A DNA stretch of 49,663 bases from a virus, in IMG/VR virus record IMGVR_UViG_3300028883_000974, positions 1 through 49,663 of that record. One strand, 5' to 3'. A model generated the notes under the pieces. The model was not told the DNA's origin and searched no databases. It was given only the letters and a program-made list of their open reading frames with translations. A program made the position numbers and the translations under genes. This document shows positions 8,624 through 17,673 of this stretch, one piece after another; within the stretch, counting starts at the first letter, position 1, and each line of letters begins with the position of its first letter.

Positions 8624-9670
8624 CTAGCTCACCGAACAGGTGATAGTCGATTTCACATCCACATCTGAGGTTCCCACTGAGATTGTCTTCCCCGTCTTCG
8701 AAGAAGATGCATCAGCGAAGGTCCTTGAGTTTCCATCCTTATTAGTGATCGTCCAGGTGTAGGTATAGCCGGTTCCCGCAGCATCGATCTCCACCCCGTT
8801 CTGAAAGAGCTTGGCTGAAAGGTCGGTAGTCCCTACCCCGTTCTTGAAGACCGTTCCTGCAGTGGATTCGATAACCACCTGGACAGGATCGGTCATATCA
8901 GTGAAGGCGATCACATCATAGAAGGAATCCCCGTTGGTGGGAGAAGAGGCATCATTATCAGTGATCTTCACCTTGAACTGCTGCAGACCATCGACCATTG
9001 CCGGGGTGACAGCAAGAGTATTGCTGGTCTGACCGGCCATGAGATCCCAATCTGCACCGGCCCCTTCATCAGGATTCCCTGGAGCATATTTGAACCACTG
9101 GTATGAAAGCAGAGTCGTATCGAGGGTCGCTCCCCGGTAAAGTTCTGCCTTGGCTGTGAGAGAGGTCGGCTCACTGTTCTTGAACACATTCCCGCTCGGG
9201 GCATGGACGGCAGCAACAGCGATATTGTTCCCGTCGATGACCTTCGAGAGGTTGATGCTCATCTTGTAGGTAAGATTGAGTCCGGTTGCCGAATCGTGAT
9301 AGACGATTGTACAAAGATACTCGATCGCATTGATACTGCCGGTCAGCTTATTCGCTGAGACGGTGAGAATATGACTCTTTGCCCCGGACAGCGCTTCCCC
9401 TGAAGTGAGGGCTGCGAAGGAACTCTGATCGGAAGGCTTTCGCTGCCAGGTGACCGACTGCACTGCCGAGTCTGTGATCTTATCGGTCCCGCTGCCCAGG
9501 ATGAAAAGACTGGGAGAGAGTACCAGAGAGGTGCTGCCCCAATCCGGGGTATAGGTCCCGGTATCAGCCGAGTACCGCTGAGTCTTCGGTAAGTTTGATG
9601 AGATGAACCCGGTGAGGGTCAACGCATCGTTGTAATCCATAATCGTAATCTGTCCAACTGAAACTGCCAT
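8624..9670 (-). CDS. Tail protein with Ig-like repeats
   Basis: A 348-residue all-beta protein. At least two repeated Ig-like modules are visible: each begins with a Val-Phe-Lys-Asn segment (about 158 and 275) followed by a Leu-Thr/Ser-Ala-Lys strand and a Tyr-Gln-Trp or Tyr-Thr-Trp core strand. Similar modules occur at the C-terminus of the upstream tail protein (starting near IFRPALTDTT), so the same beta-domain has been reused in neighbouring tail genes. Likely a tail-tip or fibre-attachment structural protein; surface adhesion is possible. Confidence 0.65.
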   Translation of the reverse strand: MAVSVGQITIMDYNDALTLTGFISSNLPKTQRYSADTGTYTPDWGSTSLVLSPSLFILGSGTDKITDSAVQSVTWQRKPSDQSSFAALTSGEALSGAKSHILTVSANKLTGSINAIEYLCTIVYHDSATGLNLTYKMSINLSKVIDGNNIAVAAVHAPSGNVFKNSEPTSLTAKAELYRGATLDTTLLSYQWFKYAPGNPDEGAGADWDLMAGQTSNTLAVTPAMVDGLQQFKVKITDNDASSPTNGDSFYDVIAFTDMTDPVQVVIESTAGTVFKNGVGTTDLSAKLFQNGVEIDAAGTGYTYTWTITNKDGNSRTFADASSSKTGKTISVGTSDVDVKSTITCSVS

Positions 9671-9687
9671 GTCTGTTTTCTCCTTAT

Positions 9688-11406
9688 TTATATCAGTTCA
9701 CAGAAGAATGTCGCTCTGCTCTCAACATCTTCATCGGTAATATGCAAGCTCTTGGAACCCACCGAGTAATGGGCTGAATTCCAGATAGCATCTGCTGCAG
9801 GATCGAGGGAGGACCGGGTCCACCGAAACCGGGAAGGAGCATACTGATCAGTAATCTCCGCTCCCTCCTGATAGACTCGAGCCTCCAGCGTGGTATCGGT
9901 CAGGGCAGGCCGGAAGATATTTCCCTGGTCTGAAACCACGATCAGAGTGACCGCAGCTTCCCCTTGCTCTCCCTTCCCCGCTTTCGCTGCCTGGTAGGCA
10001 GTGGTAATCGCTTCAAGCTCCCCGAAGGAAGCCACACCCCTTGCCGTGTACCGGTAGCTGTTCAATCCATCGGTCCAGCTTTCACTGATGATCACTGCCA
10101 GGGTATCGAGAGCTGGATCGCTCTGCCTGAGGGAGACTACATCCCCTATGGCCACCAGCTTTTCCCGGAGGGTGAACCGGTATTGGATATTCCCGAACTG
10201 CTGGTTTCGGTAGAGTCCTGAAGCAAGCTTTTCAGCAGCTTCAAGAGAGAACACGAATTCACTGCTCTCCTCTTTCGGATCTGCAGATCCCACCGGCAGC
10301 ACTGTCTGTCTGACTGAGGAGCGAAAGAGCGCTCTCCCGTAGATCTCCAGCACATATAGCTTCAGAGCCTCTTCAGTGAAATTGTGCAGGAGAACCTGTG
10401 CCTGATGCTTATCAAAATTCTGCAAATTCACTGCAATACCAATATCAGAGAGAATCGAGAGCCTGTGGTTCTCAGAAGTAACGAGGGTAATGTCATCATT
10501 CTTCACCCTCGTCTTTCTTGACTGATACGCCACATCAAGCCACTGGGTCTGATAGGTCTGGCGAGTCTCGATCACATCCCCATCTTCCGGATAATACCGG
10601 TCAGGCAACAAGGTCACCCCTGAGGCTTCCTTATCCACCCCGACCGGGAGATTTGCCGTATAGAGCCTGACCTCCTCAAGGGTCTCAAGTCCCGCCCAGG
10701 TCAGGCAGATCCCGTCATAGGAGGTATCTTCCTTCGCTATCTCAAAGGTCTCCACAGTTGAGATCTGCTGATCGATCACGGCAAAGGGAATATAGGTATC
10801 CCTGTTCCACTGATAGAGGAAGAATCGTCCTTCTCCATCAATACTGAACACGTACCCATAATCTCGGAGCAGTGAATCCAGCAGCTGCCGGTAGGTGTAC
10901 TTCTCTGCTGCTACACTGACCATCTGGACCGTCTCAGCGGCTAGCACTCCATCTGCAGCAATAGCCGAGGAATCGTAACCGGCAGCCAGCAGGATCGCTT
11001 CATAGGCTGCTCTCACCGTAACGGGAGGAGCTGAAATCGAAACAGGTAGCTGGAAATCTTCCTGAAGAGGAAGATCCAATTTCCAGGAAGCATCCCTGAT
11101 CTCCAGGAATATAGTTTCAACCTGCTTGGCCTTTCTCAGATCAAGAGCAGGAGCAATATAGCCCGAGAAGAGAGGAGTCTCATCAGAGGTATACACCCGG
11201 CAGACTATCTTCTCATTCGCTTCTGCTGCCATGATCCGAGCGACAAGGAGCTGATCATACTTCAGATCTACCGAGCAGGTATCGATGACACTCTCACAGT
11301 TCTCATTGTAGAGATTTCGGGTTATCGAGAAGCTGTTGGCTCTCACCAGGGTGGAGACATCTACCGGGTCCATCTGGCCGGGGAAGTAGAGGAGCAGCTG
11401 AATCAT
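9688..11406 (-). CDS. Tail hub / tip protein (baseplate-like)
   Basis: A 572-residue protein immediately after the tape measure gene (4-base overlap), where siphophages encode the distal tail and hub proteins. The N-terminal half resembles tail-hub (gp27-like) proteins: a beta-rich domain (about 1-110), then YRQLLDSLLRDYGYVFSIDGEGRFF (split: YRQLLDSLLRDYG at ~178), typical of hub proteins that fold the tail tip. The C-terminus (about 475-572) is an Ig-like module beginning after a GKGEQGEA linker and resembling those in the next gene. Exact equivalent in lambda (M/L/J region) not assigned. Confidence 0.68.
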   Translation of the reverse strand: MIQLLLYFPGQMDPVDVSTLVRANSFSITRNLYNENCESVIDTCSVDLKYDQLLVARIMAAEANEKIVCRVYTSDETPLFSGYIAPALDLRKAKQVETIFLEIRDASWKLDLPLQEDFQLPVSISAPPVTVRAAYEAILLAAGYDSSAIAADGVLAAETVQMVSVAAEKYTYRQLLDSLLRDYGYVFSIDGEGRFFLYQWNRDTYIPFAVIDQQISTVETFEIAKEDTSYDGICLTWAGLETLEEVRLYTANLPVGVDKEASGVTLLPDRYYPEDGDVIETRQTYQTQWLDVAYQSRKTRVKNDDITLVTSENHRLSILSDIGIAVNLQNFDKHQAQVLLHNFTEEALKLYVLEIYGRALFRSSVRQTVLPVGSADPKEESSEFVFSLEAAEKLASGLYRNQQFGNIQYRFTLREKLVAIGDVVSLRQSDPALDTLAVIISESWTDGLNSYRYTARGVASFGELEAITTAYQAAKAGKGEQGEAAVTLIVVSDQGNIFRPALTDTTLEARVYQEGAEITDQYAPSRFRWTRSSLDPAADAIWNSAHYSVGSKSLHITDEDVESRATFFCELI

Positions 11407-14400
11407 ATCGCTACCCTCCCCAGTTTCTTCAGCCTCTTTCCGGCTGCATCGAGTCTGGCATACAGATCATCTACCCCGTACACATCCCCGGTGATCGTGA
11501 TATGAATGTCCTGGCCACCAGAGAGTTGAGGTCCGTGGATGTTACTGCTGGTGATCGGTGAGATCTGAACCCGCTCCTTGCCCCCGGGATTATCCCCTAC
11601 AGCCATGAGCATGGGACCGGAGGTGACAAAATCGGCTCCCCGGGCAGCACCGGGTACGGTAATCCCGTAGGTTGCAGCAAGCTCCTCCACTTCAGAATCA
11701 GAGAGTCCATCCATTGAGGCGATTGCAACGAGGAGCTTTTCGTACTTGTCAATCTCAGCTTCCAGGTTCTCATCAGCTTTGGTCCAGAATTTCGTCCAGC
11801 CGGATAAGCCTTCCAGCTCTTCCTTGAGATCAGTGATCGTTCCCTGTACCCCTTCTATAAGCTGTGACTGGTTATCATAGGAATCCTCTTCTCTCTGGTA
11901 GGAGGTATTGGCAGCCATGGCCTGGGAGAAATAATCTTCTCCGGTGAGCTCTCCACGTTCCCAGCGATCCCGGAGGATCTCCATCTCCAGATCATGCTGG
12001 GCTGCAAGCAGTTCCATCTGTTCTGTGATTGCCTCACGCCTCTGATCTGCAAGTTCAGCTTCAAGATCCAGAACATCGGCAAAGAGCTCAGTGATTGCCG
12101 AGTGCTGCTCATCAATGAGGTCATTGGCTTCCTTTGTGGCCGAGATGGTATCGAAGATCGCCTTGTTGAGTCCCTTGATAGCACCTTCTCCAAGTGCAAT
12201 CAGGGGAGCAAACTGAGGGAAGGCAGCCATTGCCGCATCTGCTGCCCCACCGATAACGGTATTAAGAGCAGCCTCAGCAGAGCCGGAAAGATCAAAATCC
12301 CCCGACCCCAGAGAACCTATTGCATCTTCAAGAAAGCCACTCATCGCTGAAGTCATGGAATCAGATAAACTGTCCCAGGCAGAAGTCGTCTCATCGGTCT
12401 CTTCTCTCAAGGCTTTCAAGGCCTGTTCGATCTGGTAGAGTTCCCACTCGGTATACTCCCCGGTCTCAGAGAGAGCTGCAAGTTTCTCTTCAAGGATCTT
12501 CGTCTTGCTTTCAGTCTCAGAGAGTTCAATCCCCATCTGCTCATATTGGTTTCTCAGGTTAAAAGCTGCCTCATCCACCGATGAGAGAACTTCAGCTATG
12601 CTTGCCGTCTTCTCTCCTGTTTCCAGGAATTCCCGATACTGGGCAATGAACCCGGCAAGAAAATCTGTATCTGCTCCAGCTTGAATGAGTTCCTCAAAGG
12701 TCTTCTTCACAGCTACCTGTTTTTGGTGGAACGAGTCAAACTCTCCACCGGCTGACTCATACGCTGCAGCCATCTGTCCTATGGAGGTCATTTGGGAAGA
12801 GAGCTCGGCTGACATGTCAGAGAACGAGAGCTCAGGTCCTGCGACCTCCTTTTCAGGGAGATCTGCTAAGAGCTCCTTATAGGCTGCAATAAACTCATCC
12901 AGGTCTGCAGTATCAAGAGAACCGGAAGAGACGATATCGCTCAGGAGTTTTCGGGCTGCCTGCTGTTTCCGCTCGAACGCATCGAATTCGATTCCCGCCT
13001 TGGTATAAGCTGCCGAGAGTTCATCGATCGAGGCAAGCTGCTCATCTAATTCTCTCCGGTAGGCTGTGAATGCTTCTGTGCTTGTGACCGTCGGGTCTCC
13101 TGAAGGGCCTTCTGCAAGTTCCAGGAATTCCCGGTACTTGGCGATGAAGGCATCCAAATTCTCGGTTCCGGCTCCGCTGGTCGCCAGGGCTTCAAAGCTC
13201 CGCTGGACCTGTGCCTGTTTCCTGCTGAAGCCATCGAACTCGCCACCGGCTCTCTGGTACGCTGCCTGAAGCTGATCAACCGCAGAGATCTGGGTATCGA
13301 GCTCAGAAGTAAGCGCTGAGAAGTCTACTGCAGGGACCTCGGCAGGAGGTTCCTCGAGATCAGCAAGGAAATCCTGGTAGGCTGCAATGAACTCATCAAG
13401 ATGCTCGGTGTTGATCACTCCACCGGAGACAAGGTCAGTCAAGGCCTTTCTGGCTGCCAGCTGTTTCTCGGTGAAGGTATCAAATTCAATTCCCGCTTTT
13501 TCGTGGGCTTCAGAGAGTCGGTCGATCACAGCGAACTGGCTGCCAATTGCAGAGGTGACCTTATCAAGGGCATCATGGCTCGCCTGATATCTGGCAATGC
13601 TGCTGTCGATGGTGGAGGTGGTACTCCGCTCTTCCTGCTGAACGGTCAGCTGGTCTTTGAGCTGCTGGAGCTTTCTCTCCTCTTCTTGGATCTTCTCCAA
13701 TACACTCTCGACGATCGTATCCCCACCGACAGCTTCCCGAAGCCAGTCCGCACCGCCATAGAACCACTTTTTGGCAAGGGTGTCCGGGTTGGCATAACTC
13801 TCCAGGTTTCGATAGAGTTCATCAACCTTCTCCTGCTGTCTGGCAATGGCTGCCGTCAGGTCAGCAGTGGGGTCCCCGGCAAGAGCCGCATCATAGTTCT
13901 TCTTCGCCTGGGTCGCTTCATTCCAGGCTTCGATCTGTTCAGCGATCTTCAGCTTGATCGGGGTGAAGAAGTTGGTGGTTGCCTCCCCGATGATCTCTTT
14001 GCGCTCTTTCCAGGCTTCATCGTATCGTCTGGCCACATCAAGAGCCAGAACGGTTTCAGAAGAGACATTGGAGAGAGCATTCTTGCTCTGAGTGTAGGCG
14101 ATTTCGAGCCTGGCCTGAGCTTGGGCCTGAAGGAGGGCTTCGCCGCTCAATCCGGTCATTCCCTGCTCCAGGAGCTTTGCCTGGACAGCCGAGTCCCTGA
14201 CAATAACACCCCACTTCTTCATCGATTCCCCCTCACCGCTCATGAGCTTAGTGAGGTCGGAGGTCGCAGCAGCGGCATCCCCGATATTGGGATTCAGCTT
14301 CGCCAGGGCTGCTCCGAGATAGGCTGCCTTTTCAGTGAGGTTCAGTGCCTCAACCCCGGCAAGACCGAACCCGGTCAACAAGTCCCCGGTCTCAGCAAGG

Positions 14401-15017
14401 ATTCCCATCATGGTAGTGTCGGCATAGTTAAAGGTATCAGCGAGCTTCTTCACCCGCTCGGTTGCGAGGTCTGTGATCCCCTCATAGGTGATCGCAAACT
14501 TCTGGGCTCTGGCCTCCGATTCTTCAAAGGCTTCCCCGGAGTCTCTGATCATACTGACAGCAGAACTGATCGCAGCAGTCACCCCCACGAAGGGAAGGAC
14601 GGTCCGTAAAAAGGTTGCCGTCACTGCCGAGGCAGTTCTCACCGTTGCTGAATAGGTTTTATTAGCTGTTGTGAGTCTCTGGAGTGAGGCTGCATTACTG
14701 TCATAGCGACTTTTAAGCCGGGTGACCGTGCTATCTAACGGGTCCAGCCCCTGCCTGATAAGCCGTTCGATCTCACGACGAAGGAGCTGCTGCTCTTTTT
14801 CTAGCGATGCAGTCTCCCCGCCGAAGTATTTTGCCGCCTTTGCATTGCGTGAGAGTCGTTCTTCAAATTTTTCGAGATGTCTTGCACTGGCAGCCTGGTC
14901 GAGTTTAGACACAGAAGTTGCAGCTGACTTAGCCTCAGCCTGAAAAGCTTTCAGGTTGGCTTCAGCACGTTTGCTGTCAGCATCGATGACTAACTGTATC
15001 TTGGCTCCGCTCGGCAT
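11403..15017 (-). CDS. Tape measure protein
   Basis: About 1204 residues from the ATG at 15017, which has AGGAG eleven bases upstream; an in-frame GTG at 15053 is an alternative with a weaker site. It sets tail length and is threaded through the tube. The N-terminal half is helical; hydrophobic segments lie around the TATFLRTVLPFVGVTAAIS stretch and again near AAMAAFPQFAPLIALGEGAI. The middle contains four tandem ~82-residue repeats encoded about 13.55-12.57 kb, in an alternating A-B-A-B pattern (A units with AGIEFD and LDEFIAAY, B units with AGGEFD and YREFLE). It follows the frameshifted tail chaperones, as in lambda. Confidence 0.95.
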   Translation of the reverse strand: MPSGAKIQLVIDADSKRAEANLKAFQAEAKSAATSVSKLDQAASARHLEKFEERLSRNAKAAKYFGGETASLEKEQQLLRREIERLIRQGLDPLDSTVTRLKSRYDSNAASLQRLTTANKTYSATVRTASAVTATFLRTVLPFVGVTAAISSAVSMIRDSGEAFEESEARAQKFAITYEGITDLATERVKKLADTFNYADTTMMGILAETGDLLTGFGLAGVEALNLTEKAAYLGAALAKLNPNIGDAAAATSDLTKLMSGEGESMKKWGVIVRDSAVQAKLLEQGMTGLSGEALLQAQAQARLEIAYTQSKNALSNVSSETVLALDVARRYDEAWKERKEIIGEATTNFFTPIKLKIAEQIEAWNEATQAKKNYDAALAGDPTADLTAAIARQQEKVDELYRNLESYANPDTLAKKWFYGGADWLREAVGGDTIVESVLEKIQEEERKLQQLKDQLTVQQEERSTTSTIDSSIARYQASHDALDKVTSAIGSQFAVIDRLSEAHEKAGIEFDTFTEKQLAARKALTDLVSGGVINTEHLDEFIAAYQDFLADLEEPPAEVPAVDFSALTSELDTQISAVDQLQAAYQRAGGEFDGFSRKQAQVQRSFEALATSGAGTENLDAFIAKYREFLELAEGPSGDPTVTSTEAFTAYRRELDEQLASIDELSAAYTKAGIEFDAFERKQQAARKLLSDIVSSGSLDTADLDEFIAAYKELLADLPEKEVAGPELSFSDMSAELSSQMTSIGQMAAAYESAGGEFDSFHQKQVAVKKTFEELIQAGADTDFLAGFIAQYREFLETGEKTASIAEVLSSVDEAAFNLRNQYEQMGIELSETESKTKILEEKLAALSETGEYTEWELYQIEQALKALREETDETTSAWDSLSDSMTSAMSGFLEDAIGSLGSGDFDLSGSAEAALNTVIGGAADAAMAAFPQFAPLIALGEGAIKGLNKAIFDTISATKEANDLIDEQHSAITELFADVLDLEAELADQRREAITEQMELLAAQHDLEMEILRDRWERGELTGEDYFSQAMAANTSYQREEDSYDNQSQLIEGVQGTITDLKEELEGLSGWTKFWTKADENLEAEIDKYEKLLVAIASMDGLSDSEVEELAATYGITVPGAARGADFVTSGPMLMAVGDNPGGKERVQISPITSSNIHGPQLSGGQDIHITITGDVYGVDDLYARLDAAGKRLKKLGRVAI
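12570..13550 (-). repeat. Four tandem ~250-bp repeats inside the tape measure gene
   Basis: The protein shows four consecutive copies of a unit with the pattern hydrophobic-x-Ala-(Ala/His)-x3-(Ala)-Gly-(Ile/Gly)-Glu-Phe-Asp-x-Phe-x2-Lys-Gln and ending Phe-Ile-Ala-x-Tyr. Units 1 and 3 resemble each other more than 2 and 4, and vice versa, so a two-unit block appears to have been duplicated. Boundaries are approximate (marker Glu-Phe-Asp codons fall near 13480, 13230, 12975 and 12730). Confidence 0.8.
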
Positions 15018-15331
15018 ACCGGCAGCTTCTCCTTTTCTCTCTGTCTTTCCCACCTCTGCATGGAGGCAAGTTCTGCTTCAAATCTCTTGATCCAACGGAT
15101 CACGATCGGTCTCTCATCCAGGGTCCCTTTCCCGTTTGGAAGGACCTGCAGGACATGGTAGTCATGCCATAGCCCATGCAGGCTCACGAACAAAGCGGTC
15201 CGTAATCCTGCGATTCTTCTCCCTTCGATATAGCCTTCCGGCTCCGGGACCGGGATACTCGGAGGATCTTTACCCTCACGCCACTCGGTTGCGAACCAGC
15301 CCAGGCAGGAGAGCTGGAACGCAAGAATCAG
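14990..15331 (-). CDS. gpT-like extension of the tail assembly chaperone (-1 frame)
   Basis: A 113-codon open frame that begins directly after the slippery site at the end of the 115-residue gene and runs without a stop to 14990, overlapping the tape measure start. It would be made only as the C-terminal part of a -1 frameshift fusion of about 228 residues (gpG-gpT equivalent). The frame starts LILAFQLSCLGWFATEW and later has HGLWHDYHVL and IRWIKRFEAELASM. It has no usable start of its own before an internal TTG at 15193. Lambda-like phages need both the short and the fusion product to assemble the tail around the tape measure. Confidence 0.85.
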   Translation of the reverse strand: MILAFQLSCLGWFATEWREGKDPPSIPVPEPEGYIEGRRIAGLRTALFVSLHGLWHDYHVLQVLPNGKGTLDERPIVIRWIKRFEAELASMQRWERQREKEKLPVCRAEPRYS

Positions 15332-15675
15332 TTTTTTGACTCTTCCTCATCCGGTTCCTCATAGAAGAGGTGATAAATGATCTCCTTCAGGAGCTCTGAA
15401 GCCCTCCTGCTCTTTGCAGCAAGAAGCTTCTCTGCAGTATCGATCGTCTCTTTTCCTACGGTGAAGTTAGTGATCGAGAAGATCTTCCTGGCAATCCGGT
15501 TGTAGTCATACATCTTCCGGTAGATCCCGTTATCATTGAGGGTGTACTCATACTCAGCCATTTCCCGGGCAGTAAGGTGCTCGAGCTCGATGACAATCTG
15601 CTGATCTATCGGTCTCTGCTCATTTCCCCACAGTCTCGGGATAAATCGCTCATGCAGTGCTGCACTAATCTCCAC
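15328..15675 (-). CDS. Tail assembly chaperone (gpG-like), zero-frame product
   Basis: A 115-residue protein, acidic at the C-terminus (YEEPDEEESKN). It has the size and position of lambda gpG: after the tail tube gene and before tape measure. Residues 25-60 contain HLTAREMAEYEYTL. Its end carries a slippery heptamer so that a share of ribosomes makes the 228-residue fusion with the downstream -1 frame. The start overlaps the upstream small gene by 11 bases. Function is inferred from gene order and the frameshift signal rather than from sequence motif. Confidence 0.85.
   Translation of the reverse strand: MEISAALHERFIPRLWGNEQRPIDQQIVIELEHLTAREMAEYEYTLNDNGIYRKMYDYNRIARKIFSITNFTVGKETIDTAEKLLAAKSRRASELLKEIIYHLFYEEPDEEESKN
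15331..15337 (-). promoter_or_regulatory. Programmed -1 ribosomal frameshift heptamer A-AAA-AAC
   Basis: On the coding strand the last codons of the upstream gene read TCA AAA AAC TGA, giving the canonical X-XXY-YYZ slippery heptamer A AAA AAC immediately before the zero-frame stop. Slippage by one base back joins this frame to the 113-codon open frame. Position, between tail tube and tape measure, is exactly where lambda carries its G/GT frameshift. Confidence 0.88.
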
Positions 15676-15868
15676 TCTTCGCCTCCTGCGTTTTCTTATG
15701 CTTAACGAACTTTCCGGTATCCTTTGCTTTCGTTCTTATGGTGATCGTGGTGATCACCTCTTCCCCCAGGTACCGGGTCTCCTTATGCTCCGCATTGGAG
15801 ATCTCTTCCCCGTTCTCAGCGTGGATGGAGAAATCGCCGGGCCTGATTCGTTTGATTCTCAACTCCAT
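15665..15868 (-). CDS. Small hypothetical tail-region protein
   Basis: A 67-residue basic protein beginning MELRIKRIRPGDFSI, with beta-strand-like alternation in its first half and a Lys-rich end. It lies between the tail tube gene (10-base gap) and the chaperone gene (11-base overlap). Family not recognised. Tight operon packing supports it as a genuine gene. Confidence 0.65.
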   Translation of the reverse strand: MELRIKRIRPGDFSIHAENGEEISNAEHKETRYLGEEVITTITIRTKAKDTGKFVKHKKTQEAKSGD

Positions 15869-15878
15869 TTCAGCCTCC

Positions 15879-16529
15879 CTATGCTACGGTCTTGAGATAG
15901 GTATCCCGGTAGTTCAGCTGCAGCTGCAGGGAGAAATCCTGGTTACCTTTCAAGGGTTTGTTCAGGGTCACTGAGGTGATAAGACCTGAAAGGATCGTCC
16001 ACTCCTCACTCTCTCCGCTTACTGCCGATTCATAGGCACAAACTCCGAAGATGATCTCATCTCCCTTCGGCTCAGTCACAGTGATCGATCCGGCCCCGTC
16101 ATCGATGCTCAGAGTTCCGGTCCGGTTCTTGAGTTCCTTCTGCAGCTCATCTCCGATCCGGTTATAACCGCTCAAAGAGTAGGTGCTGTTCGGGTAGCCT
16201 TCATCCTGGAAGTGAGCAGCACTATCGCCCTGGACGGTGTCTTCCACCACTCCTCGGCTTGCTGAGACTTCCCCGTCTGTTGCCCACTCGATCACAGAAG
16301 CCTCAAGGGGAATCACGATATCGCCATCAGCTGGAGTAATCAGATCAGCTGCGGTATGGAAGATCGTTCCAACCTTCTTCCCTGCAGGGAGCGTACTGAC
16401 TGTCGCATGTTTTGCCGCCACCAGATACCAGCCTGCGGTGAGCTTGATCAGCCCGTCACCGGAGATCTGCTCTCCAGGTTTGAAATAGTAATGCTTGCCG
16501 TCTTTACCGGCAGGTCGTTCTTTTGACAT
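15879..16529 (-). CDS. Major tail tube protein (gpV-like)
   Basis: About 216 residues from the ATG at 16529 (AGGAG 11 bases upstream); an upstream TTG at 16538 sits too close to that site. Mostly beta-structured, with IVIPLEASVIEW around 70-85, a bulge typical of tail tube proteins, and a closing segment LKGNQDFSLQLQLNYRD that matches the ligand of many tail tube ends (splittable as NQDFSLQLQ). It follows the tail completion genes and precedes the chaperone pair, matching lambda V. Hexamers would stack to form the tail tube. Confidence 0.78.
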   Translation of the reverse strand: MSKERPAGKDGKHYYFKPGEQISGDGLIKLTAGWYLVAAKHATVSTLPAGKKVGTIFHTAADLITPADGDIVIPLEASVIEWATDGEVSASRGVVEDTVQGDSAAHFQDEGYPNSTYSLSGYNRIGDELQKELKNRTGTLSIDDGAGSITVTEPKGDEIIFGVCAYESAVSGESEEWTILSGLITSVTLNKPLKGNQDFSLQLQLNYRDTYLKTVA

Positions 16530-16544
16530 AGTCTTCAAATCTCC

Positions 16545-16955
16545 TTATCTATAGAGTCTGTTCATTCGTACCTGCAGCTGCACCATCACAGCAGCATGTA
16601 CCTGCGGACCACTGGGCCACTTCTCTTCCCCTGTTACCGAGGTCTCAGTGAAGGCTTCCCCAAAGGTTGCCCCTGCATCGAGACTCTCGATCAGCAGGTC
16701 CTGGTACTGATCCATCTGAGCATCACTGCCGGGAGGGAGCCTGATCTCTACAGTCACATCCCCGATCCGCTGATCCTCATCGATCGATGAGCCCCACAGG
16801 GAGACGGTTCCCACACAGGCATATTCACCCCGGTTATCATCTACCCGGTAGAGGCCCCAGTTCCTGACTGGAGTCAGGCCTGCTTCACTCAATCTCACAT
16901 TCAGATCACTGCTCAGGTGATCAACAATACTCTCCAGCCGTTCTCTCGTCTTCAT
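16545..16955 (-). CDS. Tail terminator-like protein (gpU position)
   Basis: A 136-residue protein located between a Z-like gene and the tail tube gene, the position of lambda gpU, which caps the tail at the head-proximal end. It starts MKTRERLESIVDHLSSDLN and has a beta-rich middle (VTVEIRLPPGSD). The stop of the upstream gene overlaps its start by 4 bases. Assignment rests mainly on gene order and size. Confidence 0.62.
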   Translation of the reverse strand: MKTRERLESIVDHLSSDLNVRLSEAGLTPVRNWGLYRVDDNRGEYACVGTVSLWGSSIDEDQRIGDVTVEIRLPPGSDAQMDQYQDLLIESLDAGATFGEAFTETSVTGEEKWPSGPQVHAAVMVQLQVRMNRLYR

Positions 16956-17350
16956 CTGGTGAACTCCTCCAAGATCTCCTGCTCAAACTCACGTGCCCAA
17001 AGGTGGACCTGTGCCTGGGCCTCCTGAGGGACCTTCCGTGTCACCACCCATTTTCCCCGCTCCTTCTTCCCCGATCTGAGCATTCGTCCCCGCTCAAACA
17101 GGTTCATCGGGATGGAGGTCAGCCGGGCTTTCTCTCCTCGACCGGAGATCCGGTAGTTGACCATACTCCGACCCAGGGAGTCCTGGCTCTTGGTAAGCAG
17201 GATCTCCTGCCCCGAAAGGAACTGGCTTTTCATCAGAGCTTTGATCCTCGTTGCGGTGAAGCCGAGATACCGGCTCCGCATCTCGGGGAACCGCTCGACT
17301 ACCCGCTCCAGGGCTTCAAGGTTCACGAAGGCATGGGCTGAAAACCTCAT
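16952..17350 (-). CDS. Minor tail / tail completion protein (gpZ- or gp10-like)
   Basis: A 132-residue basic protein with an N-terminal helical region (LEALERVVERFPEMRSRYLG) typical of HK97 gp10 / lambda Z-type tail completion proteins, which help attach the tail to the head. It overlaps both neighbours by 4 bases. Assignment by pattern and position. Confidence 0.65.
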   Translation of the reverse strand: MRFSAHAFVNLEALERVVERFPEMRSRYLGFTATRIKALMKSQFLSGQEILLTKSQDSLGRSMVNYRISGRGEKARLTSIPMNLFERGRMLRSGKKERGKWVVTRKVPQEAQAQVHLWAREFEQEILEEFTR

Positions 17351-17670
17351 ACCTGCAGCTCCAGAGTCGTGATTCCATCCTGTCCCGGTTCACGAATGTT
17401 CATGACCTGGTAGGATCTCTCCCGTATGTTCAGCTGCATCCCGGTCCTGATTCGAACCGGCATGGCTGCCTCATAGACCCGCATCGCAGCATACCGGGAG
17501 GGAATCGGGATCTGGCCTTCGGTGACGAGCTCCCGGTAGGAGTGCTCGAAAATACCCGATGCTTCATATACCTCCTTCCCATCAATAATGAGGAAGGGTA
17601 TGGCTGCTTCACTCACTCCCAGGATGGAAGCAGTATCAGCAGCTATCTGATCCCAGAATTCCGTTCCCAT
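17347..17670 (-). CDS. Head-tail connector protein (gpFII-like position)
   Basis: A 107-residue, predominantly beta protein between the capsid gene and the Z-like gene. The length and slot correspond to lambda FII, the head-tail joining protein. Contains a segment PVRIRTGMQLNIRERSYQV near the C-terminus, compatible with the beta-barrel of such connectors. No catalytic motif. Function from position. Confidence 0.62.
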   Translation of the reverse strand: MGTEFWDQIAADTASILGVSEAAIPFLIIDGKEVYEASGIFEHSYRELVTEGQIPIPSRYAAMRVYEAAMPVRIRTGMQLNIRERSYQVMNIREPGQDGITTLELQV

Positions 17671-17673
17671 TCG

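Noticed and set aside
13401-14609. 402-codon open frame opposite to the tape measure gene
   Set aside because: Exact antisense shadow of a strongly supported phage gene; Gly/Ser/Leu-rich low-complexity translation with no family pattern.
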